From assembly GCF_014303395.1 (NCBI RefSeq), contig NZ_CP060298.1, positions 1,178,001 through 1,242,000 of the forward strand: a stretch of DNA of 64,000 nt, given 5' to 3'. The notes under the pieces are model-generated. The model was not told the DNA's origin. It ran no database searches and saw only the letters and a program-made list of their open reading frames with translations. This document shows positions 52,735 through 61,951 of this stretch, piece after piece. Each line of letters starts with the position of its first letter. Position 1 is the first letter of the stretch. The position numbers and the translations under genes were made by a program. Origin of the DNA: Nakamurella sp. PAMC28650 (GTDB taxonomy: Bacteria; Actinomycetota; Actinomycetes; Mycobacteriales; Nakamurellaceae).

Positions 52735-53208
52735 TCAGGCGGTCTCGGCGTCCACCGGGACCGTCTTGCGGGTCAGGCCGCTGCAACCGCCGGCACCGCA
52801 GGCGCAGCCGTCGCACGCCGCGCTCGGCTTCGGCCGCCGGAGGGGGACGGGCAGGGTGCGGGCCGCCCGCTCGCCGAGGACGCCGCCCGCCGTCATCAGT
52901 ACCAGGACCGCCACGATCGACAGCACGCCGATGACGACGGTGGCCAGCGTCGGCAGGGGCAGGACGAGCACGAGAATGCCGAGCACCAGGGACATCAGGG
53001 CCGCACCGCCGACCACCGGGGCGGCCACCTTGTTGGCCAGGGCGAAGGCGTCGTCGCTGCTGGAAGCCGCGATCGAGTGCACACCCAGCCTGCCCTCCCG
53101 GCGGAGCGTTCCGGTCCAGCCGCGGGCGGCGGTCACGGACGCCAGCCCGGCGAGAATCAGCAGCAGGGCGGCAACCGGGACGGTGAAAGCGGCGGGGGCA
53201 GTGGACAC
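52735..53208 (-). CDS. SdpI-family membrane protein with Cys-rich tail
   Basis: The product is 157 aa from a GTG. It has about three membrane segments and the SdpI-type stretch GTLRREGRLGVHSIAASSSD followed by DAFALANKVAAPV. SdpI proteins give immunity to or sense the SdpC toxin in Bacillus; many homologues have unknown roles. The C-terminal cytoplasmic tail carries CDGCACGAGGC, a possible metal-binding cluster. A TATCAT box lies 7 bases before the start, suggesting a leaderless transcript. Confidence 0.78.
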   Translation of the reverse strand: MSTAPAAFTVPVAALLLILAGLASVTAARGWTGTLRREGRLGVHSIAASSSDDAFALANKVAAPVVGGAALMSLVLGILVLVLPLPTLATVVIGVLSIVAVLVLMTAGGVLGERAARTLPVPLRRPKPSAACDGCACGAGGCSGLTRKTVPVDAETA

Positions 53209-53294
53209 GCTCCCGATGATAATTGACTTCTGCCACCGATGAAGCGGGACAGGTTCGGCAGTCGGGTGCGGCCGGGCGAGTAACATCCGTGGCT

Positions 53295-53330
53295 ATGGCA
53301 GGAACGTTGCTCCTTCTCGGGCCGCGCTGA
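53295..53330 (+). CDS. Leucine-rich leader peptide of leuS
   Basis: The frame encodes [11 protein letters not shown] followed by TGA. Four consecutive leucine codons (TTG CTC CTT CTC) make it a typical attenuation leader peptide. TAACAT at 53281-53286 is a plausible -10 box, placing the transcript start at or near the ATG. A terminator-like structure with seven Ts follows before leuS. Ribosome stalling at the leucine codons when charged leucyl-tRNA is scarce would then raise leuS transcription. This is inferred from layout. Confidence 0.65.
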   Translation: MAGTLLLLGPR

Positions 53331-53375
53331 CCGATCGGCGTCCGGGCCACCGGAACGGCGGCGGACAGCGCGGCG

Positions 53376-53441
53376 ACCCTCCGCATCCGTTGATGATCTT
53401 CTTCGCCACCGAAGGTCACCACGGAACGAGAGGGTTTTTTT
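53376..53441 (+). terminator. Attenuator terminator in the leuS leader
   Basis: ACCCTC (53376-53381) with TCCG (53386-53389) pairs with CGGA (53422-53425) and GAGGGT (53430-53435). An inner CTTC/GAAG hairpin lies in the loop. Seven Ts (53435-53441) follow the stem. It lies between the leader peptide and leuS. The alternative antiterminator fold was not worked out. Confidence 0.6.
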
Positions 53442-53508
53442 GTGCCCGAGGGTGCCCCGGAGGACCGCCGCCGCAGTACAGGAACCTTTTCAGGAAGAGA
53501 TGGACGCG

Positions 53509-56397
53509 ATGACCAGCGAGCAGACCGGGTCGACCCGGACCGATGATCAGACGACGGAATCGGCCCCGCCCTTCCGCTACAACGCTGCCCTGGCCGCCGA
53601 CATCGAGGCCCGCTGGCAGGACCGCTGGGCCGCCGAGGGCACGTTCGACGCTCCGAACCCGAGCGGCCCGCTGGCACCCGCCGACCCCGCCTCGATCCCG
53701 GACGACAAGCTGTACATCCTGGACATGTTCCCCTACCCCTCCGGCGCCGGTCTGCACGTCGGTCATCCCCTGGGCTACATCGGCACAGACGTACTGGGTC
53801 GTTTCCAGCGGATGCGCGGCCGGAACGTGCTGCACACCATCGGATACGACGCCTTCGGGCTGCCGGCCGAGCAGTACGCCGTCCGCACCGGCACACATCC
53901 GCGGACGACGACCGAGACGAACGTCGCCCGCTACCGCCAGCAGTTGCGCAGGCTGGGCTTCGGGCACGACCAGCGCCGCAGCATCGCGACCACCGATGTC
54001 GAGTTCTACCGTTGGACGCAGTGGATCTTCCTGCAGCTGTTCAACGCCTACTACGACTCCGACGCCCAGCGGGCACGACCGATCGACGACCTGATCGGCG
54101 AGTTCGCCTCCGGTCTGCGGCCGACTCCGGACGGCACGGCCTGGGCCGACCTGGGCTCCACCCGGCAGCAGACCATCCTGGCCGATCATCGGTTGGCCTA
54201 CATCTCGCAGGCGCCGGTGAACTGGTGTCCGGGTCTGGGCACCGTCCTGTCCAACGAGGAGGTGACCGCCGACGGCAAGAGCGAGATCGGCAACTTCCCG
54301 GTGTTCCGACGCAGCCTGCGCCAGTGGATGATGCGGATCACCGCCTACGGTGACCGGTTGATCGCGGACCTGGACCGGCTGGACTGGCCGGATTCGGTGA
54401 AGGCCATGCAGCGCAACTGGATCGGCCGATCCGTCGGCGCGCGGGTGAGTTTCGAGGTCCTCGGTTCCCCGGATTCACGAATCGAGGTCTACACGACGCG
54501 TCCCGATACTCTCTTCGGGGCAACGTATGTCGTGCTCGCGCCCGAGCACCCGCTGGTCGACGCGATTGCCGCCGATCGGTGGCCGGCCGACGTCAGACCG
54601 ATCTGGACGGCCGGCGCGCAGACCCCGGCCCGGGCGATCGCCGACTACCGGGCGCTGGCGGCGCGCAAGTCCGACCTGGACCGTCAGGAGACGAAGGAGA
54701 AGACCGGTGTCTTCACCGGCGCGTACGCCGTCAACCCGGCCAACGGCGCCGCGCTGCCCGTCTTCGTCGCCGACTACGTGCTGATGGGCTACGGCACCGG
54801 TGCGATCATGGCCGTGCCGGGGCAGGACACCCGGGACATCGAATTCGCCCATGCCTACGAGCTACCGGTGATCCGGACCGTCCAGGTGCCGGCCGATTTC
54901 CCCGAGGACGAGGCCTTCACCGGTAGCGGGCCGGCGATCAACAGTGCCAACAGCGAGATCTCGCTGAACGGGTTGGAGGTCGCCGAGGCCAAGACCAGGA
55001 TGATCCAATGGCTGGCGGCCCACCGATCCGGCCGCGCCGAGGTCCAGTACCGGTTGCGCGACTGGCTGTTCAGTCGCCAGCGCTACTGGGGTGAACCGTT
55101 CCCGATCGTCTACGACGAGGACGACCTGCCGATCGCGCTGCCCGACGACCTGCTGCCGCTGGAGCTGCCCGAGGTGGCGAACTATGCGCCTCAGTCGTTC
55201 GACCCCGAGGATGCCGACTCCACCCCCGTTCCGCCGCTGGGCCGCGCCACCGAGTGGGCCACGGTCGAGCTGGACCTGGGACAGGGCGTGAAGACCTACC
55301 GGCGCGAGCTGAACGTGATGCCGCAGTGGGCCGGTTCCTGCTGGTACGAGCTGCGGTACCTGGATCCGACCAACGCCAAGGTCTTCGTCGACCCCGAGGT
55401 CGAGAAGTACTGGATGGGCAAGGATCCCGCGCGCCCGAACGACACCGGTGGCGTCGACCTGTACGTCGGCGGGGTGGAACACGCAGTGCTGCATCTGCTG
55501 TACTCGCGTTTCTGGCACAAGGTGCTGTTCGACCTGGGGCACGTCTCCAGCGAGGAGCCGTTCCGCAAGCTGTTCAACCAGGGCTACATCCAGGCCTACG
55601 CCTATGCCGATGCGCGCGGAACCTACGTCCCCGCCGAAGATGTCGTCACCTCGCCGGACGGCGCCTCTTTCACCTACCAGGGCCGGAGCGTCAACCGCGA
55701 GTACGGCAAGATGGGCAAGCGCCTGCTGAACGTCGTGACGCCGGAGGAGATGTGCGACCGTTACGGCGCGGACACCTTCCGGATGTACGAGATGGGCATG
55801 GGCCCGTTGGACATCTCCCGGCCGTGGCAGACCAGGGACGTCATCGGCTCGCAGCGCTATCTGCAGCGGATGTGGCGGGCGGTGATCTCCGAGGAGACCG
55901 GCGCCACCGTCGTCACTGACGACGCACCGGACGAGGAGACCCTGAAACTGTTGCACCGCACCATCGACGGGGTGACGACCGACTACTCCAACATGCTGTA
56001 CAACACCGCGATCGCCAAGCTGATCGTGCTGACCAACCACTTGACCAAGTCGGCCGCGCCGACCTCGCGGGTGGTGGCCGAGGCCCTGGTGCTGATGACA
56101 GCGCCACTGGCCCCGCACATCAGCGAGGAGTTGTGGAGCCGGCTGGGTCACCAGCAGTCGCTGGCCCACGGCCCGTTCCCGGTCGCCGATCCGGCGTTGC
56201 TGGTGGCGGAGGAGATCGAGTACCCGATCCAGGTCAAGGGCAAGGTCCGTTCGCGGATCTCGGTCCCGGCCGGGAGTCCGGTCGCCCTGGTCGAGCAACT
56301 TGCGCTGGCGGACGAGAAGATCGTCGAACTCCTGGCCGGCGCGGCCCCCCGCAAGGTCGTCGTCGTCCTCGGCAAGATGGTCTCGATCGTCCCCTGA
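53509..56397 (+). CDS. leuS: Leucyl-tRNA synthetase
   Basis: The product is 962 aa from the ATG at 53509, which has AGGAAG at suitable distance. The ATP-binding HIGH motif reads HVGH in [18 protein letters not shown]. The editing domain has [20 protein letters not shown]. The KMSKS loop reads [16 protein letters not shown], where the last serine is Arg; both lysines are kept. The anticodon-binding domain ends the protein. It charges tRNA-Leu. Upstream lies a leucine-rich leader peptide with terminator; downstream is an 80-bp repeat element. Confidence 0.97.
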   Translation: MTSEQTGSTRTDDQTTESAPPFRYNAALAADIEARWQDRWAAEGTFDAPNPSGPLAPADPASIPDDKLYILDMFPYPSGAGLHVGHPLGYIGTDVLGRFQRMRGRNVLHTIGYDAFGLPAEQYAVRTGTHPRTTTETNVARYRQQLRRLGFGHDQRRSIATTDVEFYRWTQWIFLQLFNAYYDSDAQRARPIDDLIGEFASGLRPTPDGTAWADLGSTRQQTILADHRLAYISQAPVNWCPGLGTVLSNEEVTADGKSEIGNFPVFRRSLRQWMMRITAYGDRLIADLDRLDWPDSVKAMQRNWIGRSVGARVSFEVLGSPDSRIEVYTTRPDTLFGATYVVLAPEHPLVDAIAADRWPADVRPIWTAGAQTPARAIADYRALAARKSDLDRQETKEKTGVFTGAYAVNPANGAALPVFVADYVLMGYGTGAIMAVPGQDTRDIEFAHAYELPVIRTVQVPADFPEDEAFTGSGPAINSANSEISLNGLEVAEAKTRMIQWLAAHRSGRAEVQYRLRDWLFSRQRYWGEPFPIVYDEDDLPIALPDDLLPLELPEVANYAPQSFDPEDADSTPVPPLGRATEWATVELDLGQGVKTYRRELNVMPQWAGSCWYELRYLDPTNAKVFVDPEVEKYWMGKDPARPNDTGGVDLYVGGVEHAVLHLLYSRFWHKVLFDLGHVSSEEPFRKLFNQGYIQAYAYADARGTYVPAEDVVTSPDGASFTYQGRSVNREYGKMGKRLLNVVTPEEMCDRYGADTFRMYEMGMGPLDISRPWQTRDVIGSQRYLQRMWRAVISEETGATVVTDDAPDEETLKLLHRTIDGVTTDYSNMLYNTAIAKLIVLTNHLTKSAAPTSRVVAEALVLMTAPLAPHISEELWSRLGHQQSLAHGPFPVADPALLVAEEIEYPIQVKGKVRSRISVPAGSPVALVEQLALADEKIVELLAGAAPRKVVVVLGKMVSIVP

Positions 56398-56429
56398 CGC
56401 CGGGCCCGGCTGGGCTGGGCCGGGGTTCC

Positions 56430-56509
56430 GCATGGATCAACTTCGCAGGCATGGACGAAAGTGATGACTCCTGTCACTCCAGTCCCAAACGGGCCAAGTT
56501 GATCCATGC
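56430..56509. repeat. 80-bp intergenic inverted-repeat element, copy B
   Basis: A perfect 14-bp inverted repeat (GCATGGATCAACTT at 56430-56443, AAGTTGATCCATGC at 56496-56509) bounds an 80-bp element about 85% identical to that at 50909-50988. It lies between leuS and the nitrilase gene. A -10-like TAGAAT follows at 56526. Confidence 0.88.
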
Positions 56510-56559
56510 AGTCCTCTGTCGCCTTTAGAATTCGGTGGTCCGAGCAGAGGAGTCGCGCC

Positions 56560-57480
56560 GTGCGCATCGCCGTCAGTCAGTTCAGCCCCGGTGACGATCC
56601 GGTCGCCAACGCCTCTGCCCTGGTGGAGGCGGCCGCGGCCGCGGCTCGTGACGGTGCGGACCTGCTGCTGGCGCCGGAGGGATCGATCGTGTCCTTCCTG
56701 ACGGATCCGGCGGCTCCCGGTCGAGCCGCGCAGCCACTGGACGGACCCTTCGTGGCGGCCCTGGCCCAGGCGTCGGCGGACCACGGGATCGTCATTGCCG
56801 CAGGCACTTTCGTACCCGACCCCGAGTCGACGCGGGTGCACAACACGCTCGTCGTCGTCGAACACGGCGAGGTGGTCGCGGCCTACCGCAAGATCCATCT
56901 CTACGATGCCTTCTCGTTCGTCGAGTCCGACCACGTCGCACCTGGCACCCAGACCCCACCCATCGTCGAGATCAACGGCGTCACAGTCGGTTTCGCCACC
57001 TGCTACGACCTACGTTTCCCAGAGGTGTTCCGGGTGCTGCAGACCGGTGGGGCCCAGGTGCTCGCGCTGGCGTCGGCCTGGGTCCGGGGTCCGCTCAAGG
57101 AAGAGCACTGGCTGACGCTGCTTCGTGCGCGGGCGATCGAGAACACCTGCTACGTCGTGGCTTCCGACCAGGCTGGGAGGGCCGGCATCGGACGTTCGGC
57201 GGCCTTCGATCCCTTCGGCCTCCAGATGTTGGACCTGGGGACGGCCGACCAGGGGTGCGGGATCGTCGACATCAGTCTCGACCGGGTGGCCGAGGTTCGC
57301 AGGATTCTCCCGAGCGCACAGCACACGCGCTTCCGGGTGGATCCGGTGCCTCGGGGGCCGATGCCGCTCCCGGACCCGCTGCCCACCGCGGCAACCCGCC
57401 CGACCCCGACGCCATTGACGACCCCGACGCCGACCGGATCGCCGTCGAAAGACCTTTACCCCGCCTACCAGGGCGGATGA
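56560..57480 (+). CDS. Carbon-nitrogen hydrolase (nitrilase superfamily)
   Basis: The product is 306 aa from the GTG at 56560, preceded by GAGGAG. The catalytic triad is visible: Glu40 in LLLAPEGSI, Lys111 in AYRKIHLYDAF and Cys148 in GFATCYDLRFPEV. Members hydrolyse amides or nitriles, for example omega-amidase-type substrates. A Pro/Thr-rich tail of about 40 residues is extra. Its stop overlaps the next ATG (ATGA), so it is coupled with the MOSC-domain gene. Confidence 0.92.
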   Translation: MRIAVSQFSPGDDPVANASALVEAAAAAARDGADLLLAPEGSIVSFLTDPAAPGRAAQPLDGPFVAALAQASADHGIVIAAGTFVPDPESTRVHNTLVVVEHGEVVAAYRKIHLYDAFSFVESDHVAPGTQTPPIVEINGVTVGFATCYDLRFPEVFRVLQTGGAQVLALASAWVRGPLKEEHWLTLLRARAIENTCYVVASDQAGRAGIGRSAAFDPFGLQMLDLGTADQGCGIVDISLDRVAEVRRILPSAQHTRFRVDPVPRGPMPLPDPLPTAATRPTPTPLTTPTPTGSPSKDLYPAYQGG

Positions 57481-58055
57481 TGAGATACCCCATCGTCCGT
57501 CTGCAGGTGCAGACCGAACCATTGAAGACGGGCCGGGCCCCGCTGCGTCGGTACGATCCGTCCGCCATCGAGTCGGTGCACCGGATCGAGGTGGGCCCGC
57601 ACGGGGTGGTCGGCCTGGCGGAGCGTCTCGGCGGCGTCATCGACGTCCACCACACCGACCACCCCCGCAGCCGCGACCGCAAGGGGCAGGGTGGGGTCAG
57701 CATCATCGGCACCGGTGACTACCGGCGGCTCCGGGAGCGCTACGGCGACCACCTGACGGAGGGCATGGCCGGCGAGACCATTCTTATCGACGCGCCGGAC
57801 GGCTTGGCCGGAGTCGACATGCCGGCCGAGATCACCGTGGTCACTGCGGAAGGCCCGATCATCCTCACGCAGGTGCGGGTCGCCGATCCGTGCGTGGAGT
57901 TCAGCCGGTTCTGCCTCGGGCAGGAGCCGTCACCGGTCGTGGACGACGCCGTGAGGCAGGCATTGATCGATCTCGACGACGGCGCGCGCGGTTACCGGGG
58001 GGTGGCCACCGGGTTCGGCGTCGTCGGCCTGACGGACTGCGTCGAGATCGGCTGA
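57477..58055 (+). CDS. MOSC-domain protein
   Basis: The product is 192 aa starting MMRYPIVRLQVQTEPLKTG. The segment GGVSIIGTGDYRRLRERYG and the Cys-containing ADPCVEFSRFCL resemble the MOSC fold, in which a cysteine handles sulfur for molybdenum-cofactor-related or reductive reactions. It is translationally coupled to the nitrilase gene. The reaction is unknown, and the family call is by motif resemblance. Confidence 0.72.
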   Translation: MMRYPIVRLQVQTEPLKTGRAPLRRYDPSAIESVHRIEVGPHGVVGLAERLGGVIDVHHTDHPRSRDRKGQGGVSIIGTGDYRRLRERYGDHLTEGMAGETILIDAPDGLAGVDMPAEITVVTAEGPIILTQVRVADPCVEFSRFCLGQEPSPVVDDAVRQALIDLDDGARGYRGVATGFGVVGLTDCVEIG

Positions 58056-58245
58056 GTCGTCGACAGCCGGCGCGGCATCGGCGCGTACGGTAGTGGGCTT
58101 GACCCGGCGGAACGTCCTCCGCCGTCACCGTTCCCGTCGCCGCGGCTGCGGCGCTACCATCTGCACCTCTCGGGTTTGAGTCGGTCGAAGGCGAGGCACG
58201 TCGGATGAACACACCTCGAACGGCCGGTCGTCGGCCGGGCACCCG

Positions 58246-59265
58246 ATGAGTGCCTCCGCACAGGGTCGGCTACCCGGGATGCACGATGTGGCCCGCCGGG
58301 CCGGTGTCTCCCACCAGACGGTCTCCAGGGTCCTCAACGGTCTGCCGAATGTGCGACCGGAGACCAGGGAACGCGTGACGGCCGCCATCGCAGAGCTGGG
58401 CTACCGTCGCAACAACGCGGCCCGTGCGCTGGTGACGCGACGTTCGTCGATGATCGGTGTGATGACCAGCGGATCCACCCTCTGGGGGCCCAGCAGCGCC
58501 CTGATCGCAGTGGAGAGTGCCGCCAGAGCGGCCGGCTACCACGTCAGCCTGGCCGGTCTGGGGAGCCTCGACAACGGTCTGGTGTCAGGCGTTCTCGAAT
58601 ACTTCAGCGATCAGTCCGTGGAAGGCATCATCGTGATCGCACCGGAGGCGGCCCTGGCCCATGCCGCCGACCCGCTGGTCGCCAAGGTCCCCGTCGTGAT
58701 GGTGGCCGCCGATACCCGGCCGTCCCCCGGCCTGCACATCACCTCGGTCGATCAGGAGGGCGGGGCGCGTCTCGCGGTGCGTCATCTGCTGGACCTGGGC
58801 CACCGGTCGATCGTGCACGTCAGCGGGCCGCTGGAATGGTTCGACGCCGCCGCCAGACAGCGAGGATGGCAGAGTGAGATGCAGGCGGCCGCAATCGAGC
58901 CGGCCCCGCCGATCCTGGGAGACTGGACCGCCGCCAGCGGTTATGCAGCGGGCGCGACGCTGGCCTCGTCCACGCTGCCGACCGCCGTCTTCGCCGCCAA
59001 CGATCTCATGGCGCTCGGCCTCGTTCGCGCCCTCCACGATCACGGTATCGCTGTACCACAACAGGTTTCGGTAGTCGGCTTTGACGATATCCCCGGTTCG
59101 GCCCATTTCATCCCCGGCCTGACGACGGTGAAACAGGACTTCGCGGCTCTCGGACGCCAGTGCATCGACATCCTGCTGTCGGCCCTGAACGGTGGTGTGG
59201 ACGACCCAGCTCCGATCGAACCGGAGTTGATCATCCGCGAGAGCACCGCTGCGCCCGTCTCCTGA
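58246..59265 (+). CDS. LacI-family regulator of the arabinose operon (AraR-like)
   Basis: The product is 339 aa. The helix-turn-helix is PGMHDVARRAGVSHQTVSRV and the hinge RNNAARALVTRRS. The sugar-binding domain has FAANDLMALGLVRALHDHG and VVGFDDIPGSAHFIPGLTT. It lies just before araB on the same strand. Palindromes TTGTGAACGTTAACAA and TTGTGAGCGTTAACAT overlap the promoters of araB and of the sugar-binding protein, so it is probably the repressor of both, with arabinose or a derivative as inducer. Confidence 0.9.
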   Translation: MSASAQGRLPGMHDVARRAGVSHQTVSRVLNGLPNVRPETRERVTAAIAELGYRRNNAARALVTRRSSMIGVMTSGSTLWGPSSALIAVESAARAAGYHVSLAGLGSLDNGLVSGVLEYFSDQSVEGIIVIAPEAALAHAADPLVAKVPVVMVAADTRPSPGLHITSVDQEGGARLAVRHLLDLGHRSIVHVSGPLEWFDAAARQRGWQSEMQAAAIEPAPPILGDWTAASGYAAGATLASSTLPTAVFAANDLMALGLVRALHDHGIAVPQQVSVVGFDDIPGSAHFIPGLTTVKQDFAALGRQCIDILLSALNGGVDDPAPIEPELIIRESTAAPVS

Positions 59266-59284
59266 AGTTTCTCGCCACCACACC

Positions 59285-59313
59285 TTGACGGGTGGCGTTG
59301 TGAACGTTAACAA
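59285..59313 (+). promoter_or_regulatory. araB promoter with overlapping LacI-type operator
   Basis: TTGACG (59285-59290) and TAACAA (59308-59313) are 17 bases apart. The palindrome TTGTGAACGTTAACAA (59298-59313) with a central CG covers half the spacer and the -10 box, a position that blocks RNA polymerase. Confidence 0.75.
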
Positions 59314-59316
59314 TGA

Positions 59317-59390
59317 CGCACAGCACCGCAATGGACAGCACAGCACCGCAACGGACAGCACCGCAACAGACAGCACTGCACTGCGAGAGA
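59317..59390. repeat. Degenerate tandem repeats in the araB leader
   Basis: Units like ACAGCACCGCAACGG recur about four to five times between the promoter and the GAGAGAGG ribosome site of araB. Confidence 0.7.
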
Positions 59391-59397
59391 GGCACCA

Positions 59398-61128
59398 ATG
59401 ACGGTGGATCCCCCACAGGCCCTGGTGATCGGGGTCGACTTCGGCACGTTGTCCGGTCGTGCCGTGGTGGTCAGGGTGTCCGACGGAGCCGAACTCGGGT
59501 CGGCGGTCCACCAGTACAGCCATGGCGTCATCGATCGCGACCTGCCGGTCGGTCATCGACAACTCCCGCCGGACTGGGCGTTGCAGGTCCCGTCGGACTA
59601 CGTCGACGTACTCCGTCGGGCGGTTCCCGCCGCCGTCGAAGCCGCCGGCGTCGACCCGGCCCACATCATCGGCATCGGAACTGATTTCACCGCCTGCACG
59701 ATGATTCCAGTGACGGCGCAGGGTGTTCCGCTCAACGAACTGAGCCAGTTCGCCGACCGTCCGCACGCCTACGTCAAACTGTGGAAGCACCACGCAACGC
59801 AGCCACAGGCCGACCGGATCAACGAGCTCGCGCGGGCCCGCGGCGAGAGTTGGCTCCCGCGTTACGGGGGGCTGATCTCCAGCGAGTGGGAGTTCGCGAA
59901 GGGCCTGCAGTTGCTCGAGGAGGACCCCGAGGTCTACCGGGCGACCGAGCACTGGGTCGAGGCGGCCGACTGGATCGTCTGGCAGCTGACCGGCCGTTAC
60001 GTGCGGAACGCCTGCACGGCCGGCTACAAGGGCATCCGGCAGGACGGTGCTTACCCGTCCACGGAGTTCCTCGCCGCGCTCAACCCGGATTTCGCCGACT
60101 TCGTGGACTCGAAGTTGGCGGCCGAGATCGGCCAACTCGGAGCGAGGGCCGGTCAGCTGTCCGCACAGGCTGCGCAGTGGACCGGTCTGACGGTCGGAAT
60201 CGCTGTAGCCGTAGGTAATGTCGACGCCCACGTGACCGTTTCGGCGGGGAACGCACTCGCCCCGGGCCAGATGGTCGCGATCATGGGCACCTCCACCTGT
60301 CATGTGATGAACGGGGTGCAACTGCGCGAGGTTCCCGGCATGTGCGGGGTGGTCGACGGCGGGATCAGCGAGGGTCTCTACGGGTACGAGGCCGGGCAGA
60401 GCGGCGTCGGGGACATCTTCGGCCACTTCGTCGGTTCCGGTGTGCCGCAGGACTACTACCTGCGGGCGGAGGCGGCCGGCCAGAGCGTGCACGAACTGCT
60501 GACCGAACTCGCTTCGGACCAGGCGGTGGGCGAACACGGCCTGGTCGCGCTCGACTGGCACAGCGGCAACCGTTCGGTGCTGGTAGATCACGAACTGTCC
60601 GGCCTGGTCGTCGGTCAGACCCTGGCCACCCGGCCGGAGGATGTCTACCGCGCATTGATCGAGGCGACTGCGTTCGGGGCCAGGACGATCATCGAAGCGT
60701 TCGTCTCCTCGGGTGTCCCGGTCACCGAACTGATCGTCTCCGGTGGTCTGATGCGAAACAGGATGCTGATGCAGATCTATGCCGACGTCACCGGTCTGCC
60801 GCTGTCGATCATCACCTCGGACCAGGGTCCGGCCCTCGGGTCGGCGATCCATGCGGCGGTCGCGGCCGGTGGACACCCTGACATGGCGACCGCCGCTGCG
60901 GCCATGGGTCGCGTGGAACGTGGTGTCTACCAACCGATTCCGGCTAATGGTCGAGCCTACGACGAACTGTTCGCCGAATACACCCTGCTGCACGACTACT
61001 TCGGGCGGGGCGGCAACGATGTGATGCACCGGTTGAAAGCCATGCAGCGCCGGGTGCATCGGGACCGGTCGCCGGTGATCCCCCAACTTGCGGGTGCCCG
61101 CCGGGACGAGCCGGCGGTGGCTCGATGA
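59398..61128 (+). CDS. araB: L-ribulokinase
   Basis: The product is 576 aa. The FGGY-kinase start is VIGVDFGTLSGRAVVVRVSD, typical of ribulokinases, with the long insert and later motifs GTDFTACTMIPVT, AIMGTSTCHVMNG, VSGGLMRNRMLMQIYADVTG and GPALGSAIHAAVAAG. It phosphorylates L-ribulose to L-ribulose 5-phosphate with ATP. The ATG of araD overlaps its stop. The order regulator-araB-araD-araA is that of a complete arabinose catabolic operon. Confidence 0.96.
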   Translation: MTVDPPQALVIGVDFGTLSGRAVVVRVSDGAELGSAVHQYSHGVIDRDLPVGHRQLPPDWALQVPSDYVDVLRRAVPAAVEAAGVDPAHIIGIGTDFTACTMIPVTAQGVPLNELSQFADRPHAYVKLWKHHATQPQADRINELARARGESWLPRYGGLISSEWEFAKGLQLLEEDPEVYRATEHWVEAADWIVWQLTGRYVRNACTAGYKGIRQDGAYPSTEFLAALNPDFADFVDSKLAAEIGQLGARAGQLSAQAAQWTGLTVGIAVAVGNVDAHVTVSAGNALAPGQMVAIMGTSTCHVMNGVQLREVPGMCGVVDGGISEGLYGYEAGQSGVGDIFGHFVGSGVPQDYYLRAEAAGQSVHELLTELASDQAVGEHGLVALDWHSGNRSVLVDHELSGLVVGQTLATRPEDVYRALIEATAFGARTIIEAFVSSGVPVTELIVSGGLMRNRMLMQIYADVTGLPLSIITSDQGPALGSAIHAAVAAGGHPDMATAAAAMGRVERGVYQPIPANGRAYDELFAEYTLLHDYFGRGGNDVMHRLKAMQRRVHRDRSPVIPQLAGARRDEPAVAR

Positions 61129-61802
61129 CGATCGCCGGTGACGTCAGGGCCACCATCGACGGACTGCGAGCCCAACTTGTTGTCCTCCACGCGGAGTTGC
61201 CCAGGAACAACCTCGTCGTCTGGACGGCCGGTAACGTCTCGGCGCGCGTTCCGGGACGGGACCTGTTGGTGATCAAGTCTTCCGGGGTCTCCTACGACGA
61301 GCTGGACGCCGAGGCGATGGTGGTCACCGACCTGGACGGCAATCTGGTCGAGGGGTCCAGATCGCCGTCGTCGGACACGGCCGCCCACGCCTACGTCTAC
61401 CGCAACATGCCCGAGGTCGGCGGTGTGGTCCACACCCACTCGACCTACGCCTGCGCCTGGTCGGCGATCGGCCTCCCGGTGCCCTGCGTCCTGACGATGA
61501 TGGCCGACGAGTTCGGTGGCGAGATCCCGGTCGGCCCGTTCGCGCTGATCGGAGACGACTCGATCGGACGCGGCATCGTCGAGACGTTGCAGCACAGCCG
61601 CTCCCGAGCAGTCATCATGAAGAATCACGGTCCGTTCACCATCGGTCGGAACGCCACGGAGGCGGTCAAGGCCGCCGTGATGTGCGAGGAAGTCTGCCGC
61701 GCAGTCTTTCTCGCCCGGCAACTCGGTGACCCGCTACCGATCGCCCAGCAGCACATCGACTCGCTCTTCCATCGCTACCAGAACGTCTACGGCCAGGGCT
61801 GA
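61125..61802 (+). CDS. araD: L-ribulose-5-phosphate 4-epimerase
   Basis: The product is 225 aa. It is a class II aldolase/epimerase: zinc histidines in VVHTHSTYACAW, substrate loops in NLVVWTAGNVSARVPG and VIKSSGVSYDEL, and the third His in IMKNHGPFTIG. It converts L-ribulose 5-phosphate to D-xylulose 5-phosphate, which enters the pentose phosphate pathway. It is coupled to araB by an ATGA overlap and lies 149 bases before araA. Confidence 0.95.
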   Translation: MTIAGDVRATIDGLRAQLVVLHAELPRNNLVVWTAGNVSARVPGRDLLVIKSSGVSYDELDAEAMVVTDLDGNLVEGSRSPSSDTAAHAYVYRNMPEVGGVVHTHSTYACAWSAIGLPVPCVLTMMADEFGGEIPVGPFALIGDDSIGRGIVETLQHSRSRAVIMKNHGPFTIGRNATEAVKAAVMCEEVCRAVFLARQLGDPLPIAQQHIDSLFHRYQNVYGQG

Positions 61803-61810
61803 CCCGTGCC

Positions 61811-61842
61811 CCGCATGGATCGATCCCCGCATGGATCGATCC
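61811..61842. repeat. 16-bp direct repeat between araD and araA
   Basis: CCGCATGGATCGATCC occurs twice in tandem in the 149-bp gap between araD and araA. Each half contains GGATCGATCC, a palindrome. The rest of the gap holds a GAGAGAGG site for araA. Confidence 0.8.
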
Positions 61843-61951
61843 CCACTTCGAGTGCGGACCGCCGACCAAGGCTGAAATCGGCCACCCGGTCCCGCCCGTA
61901 CCCACCATGCAACTGTGATCGCCGCAGTCGCTCCGAGAGAGGCCTCCACCG

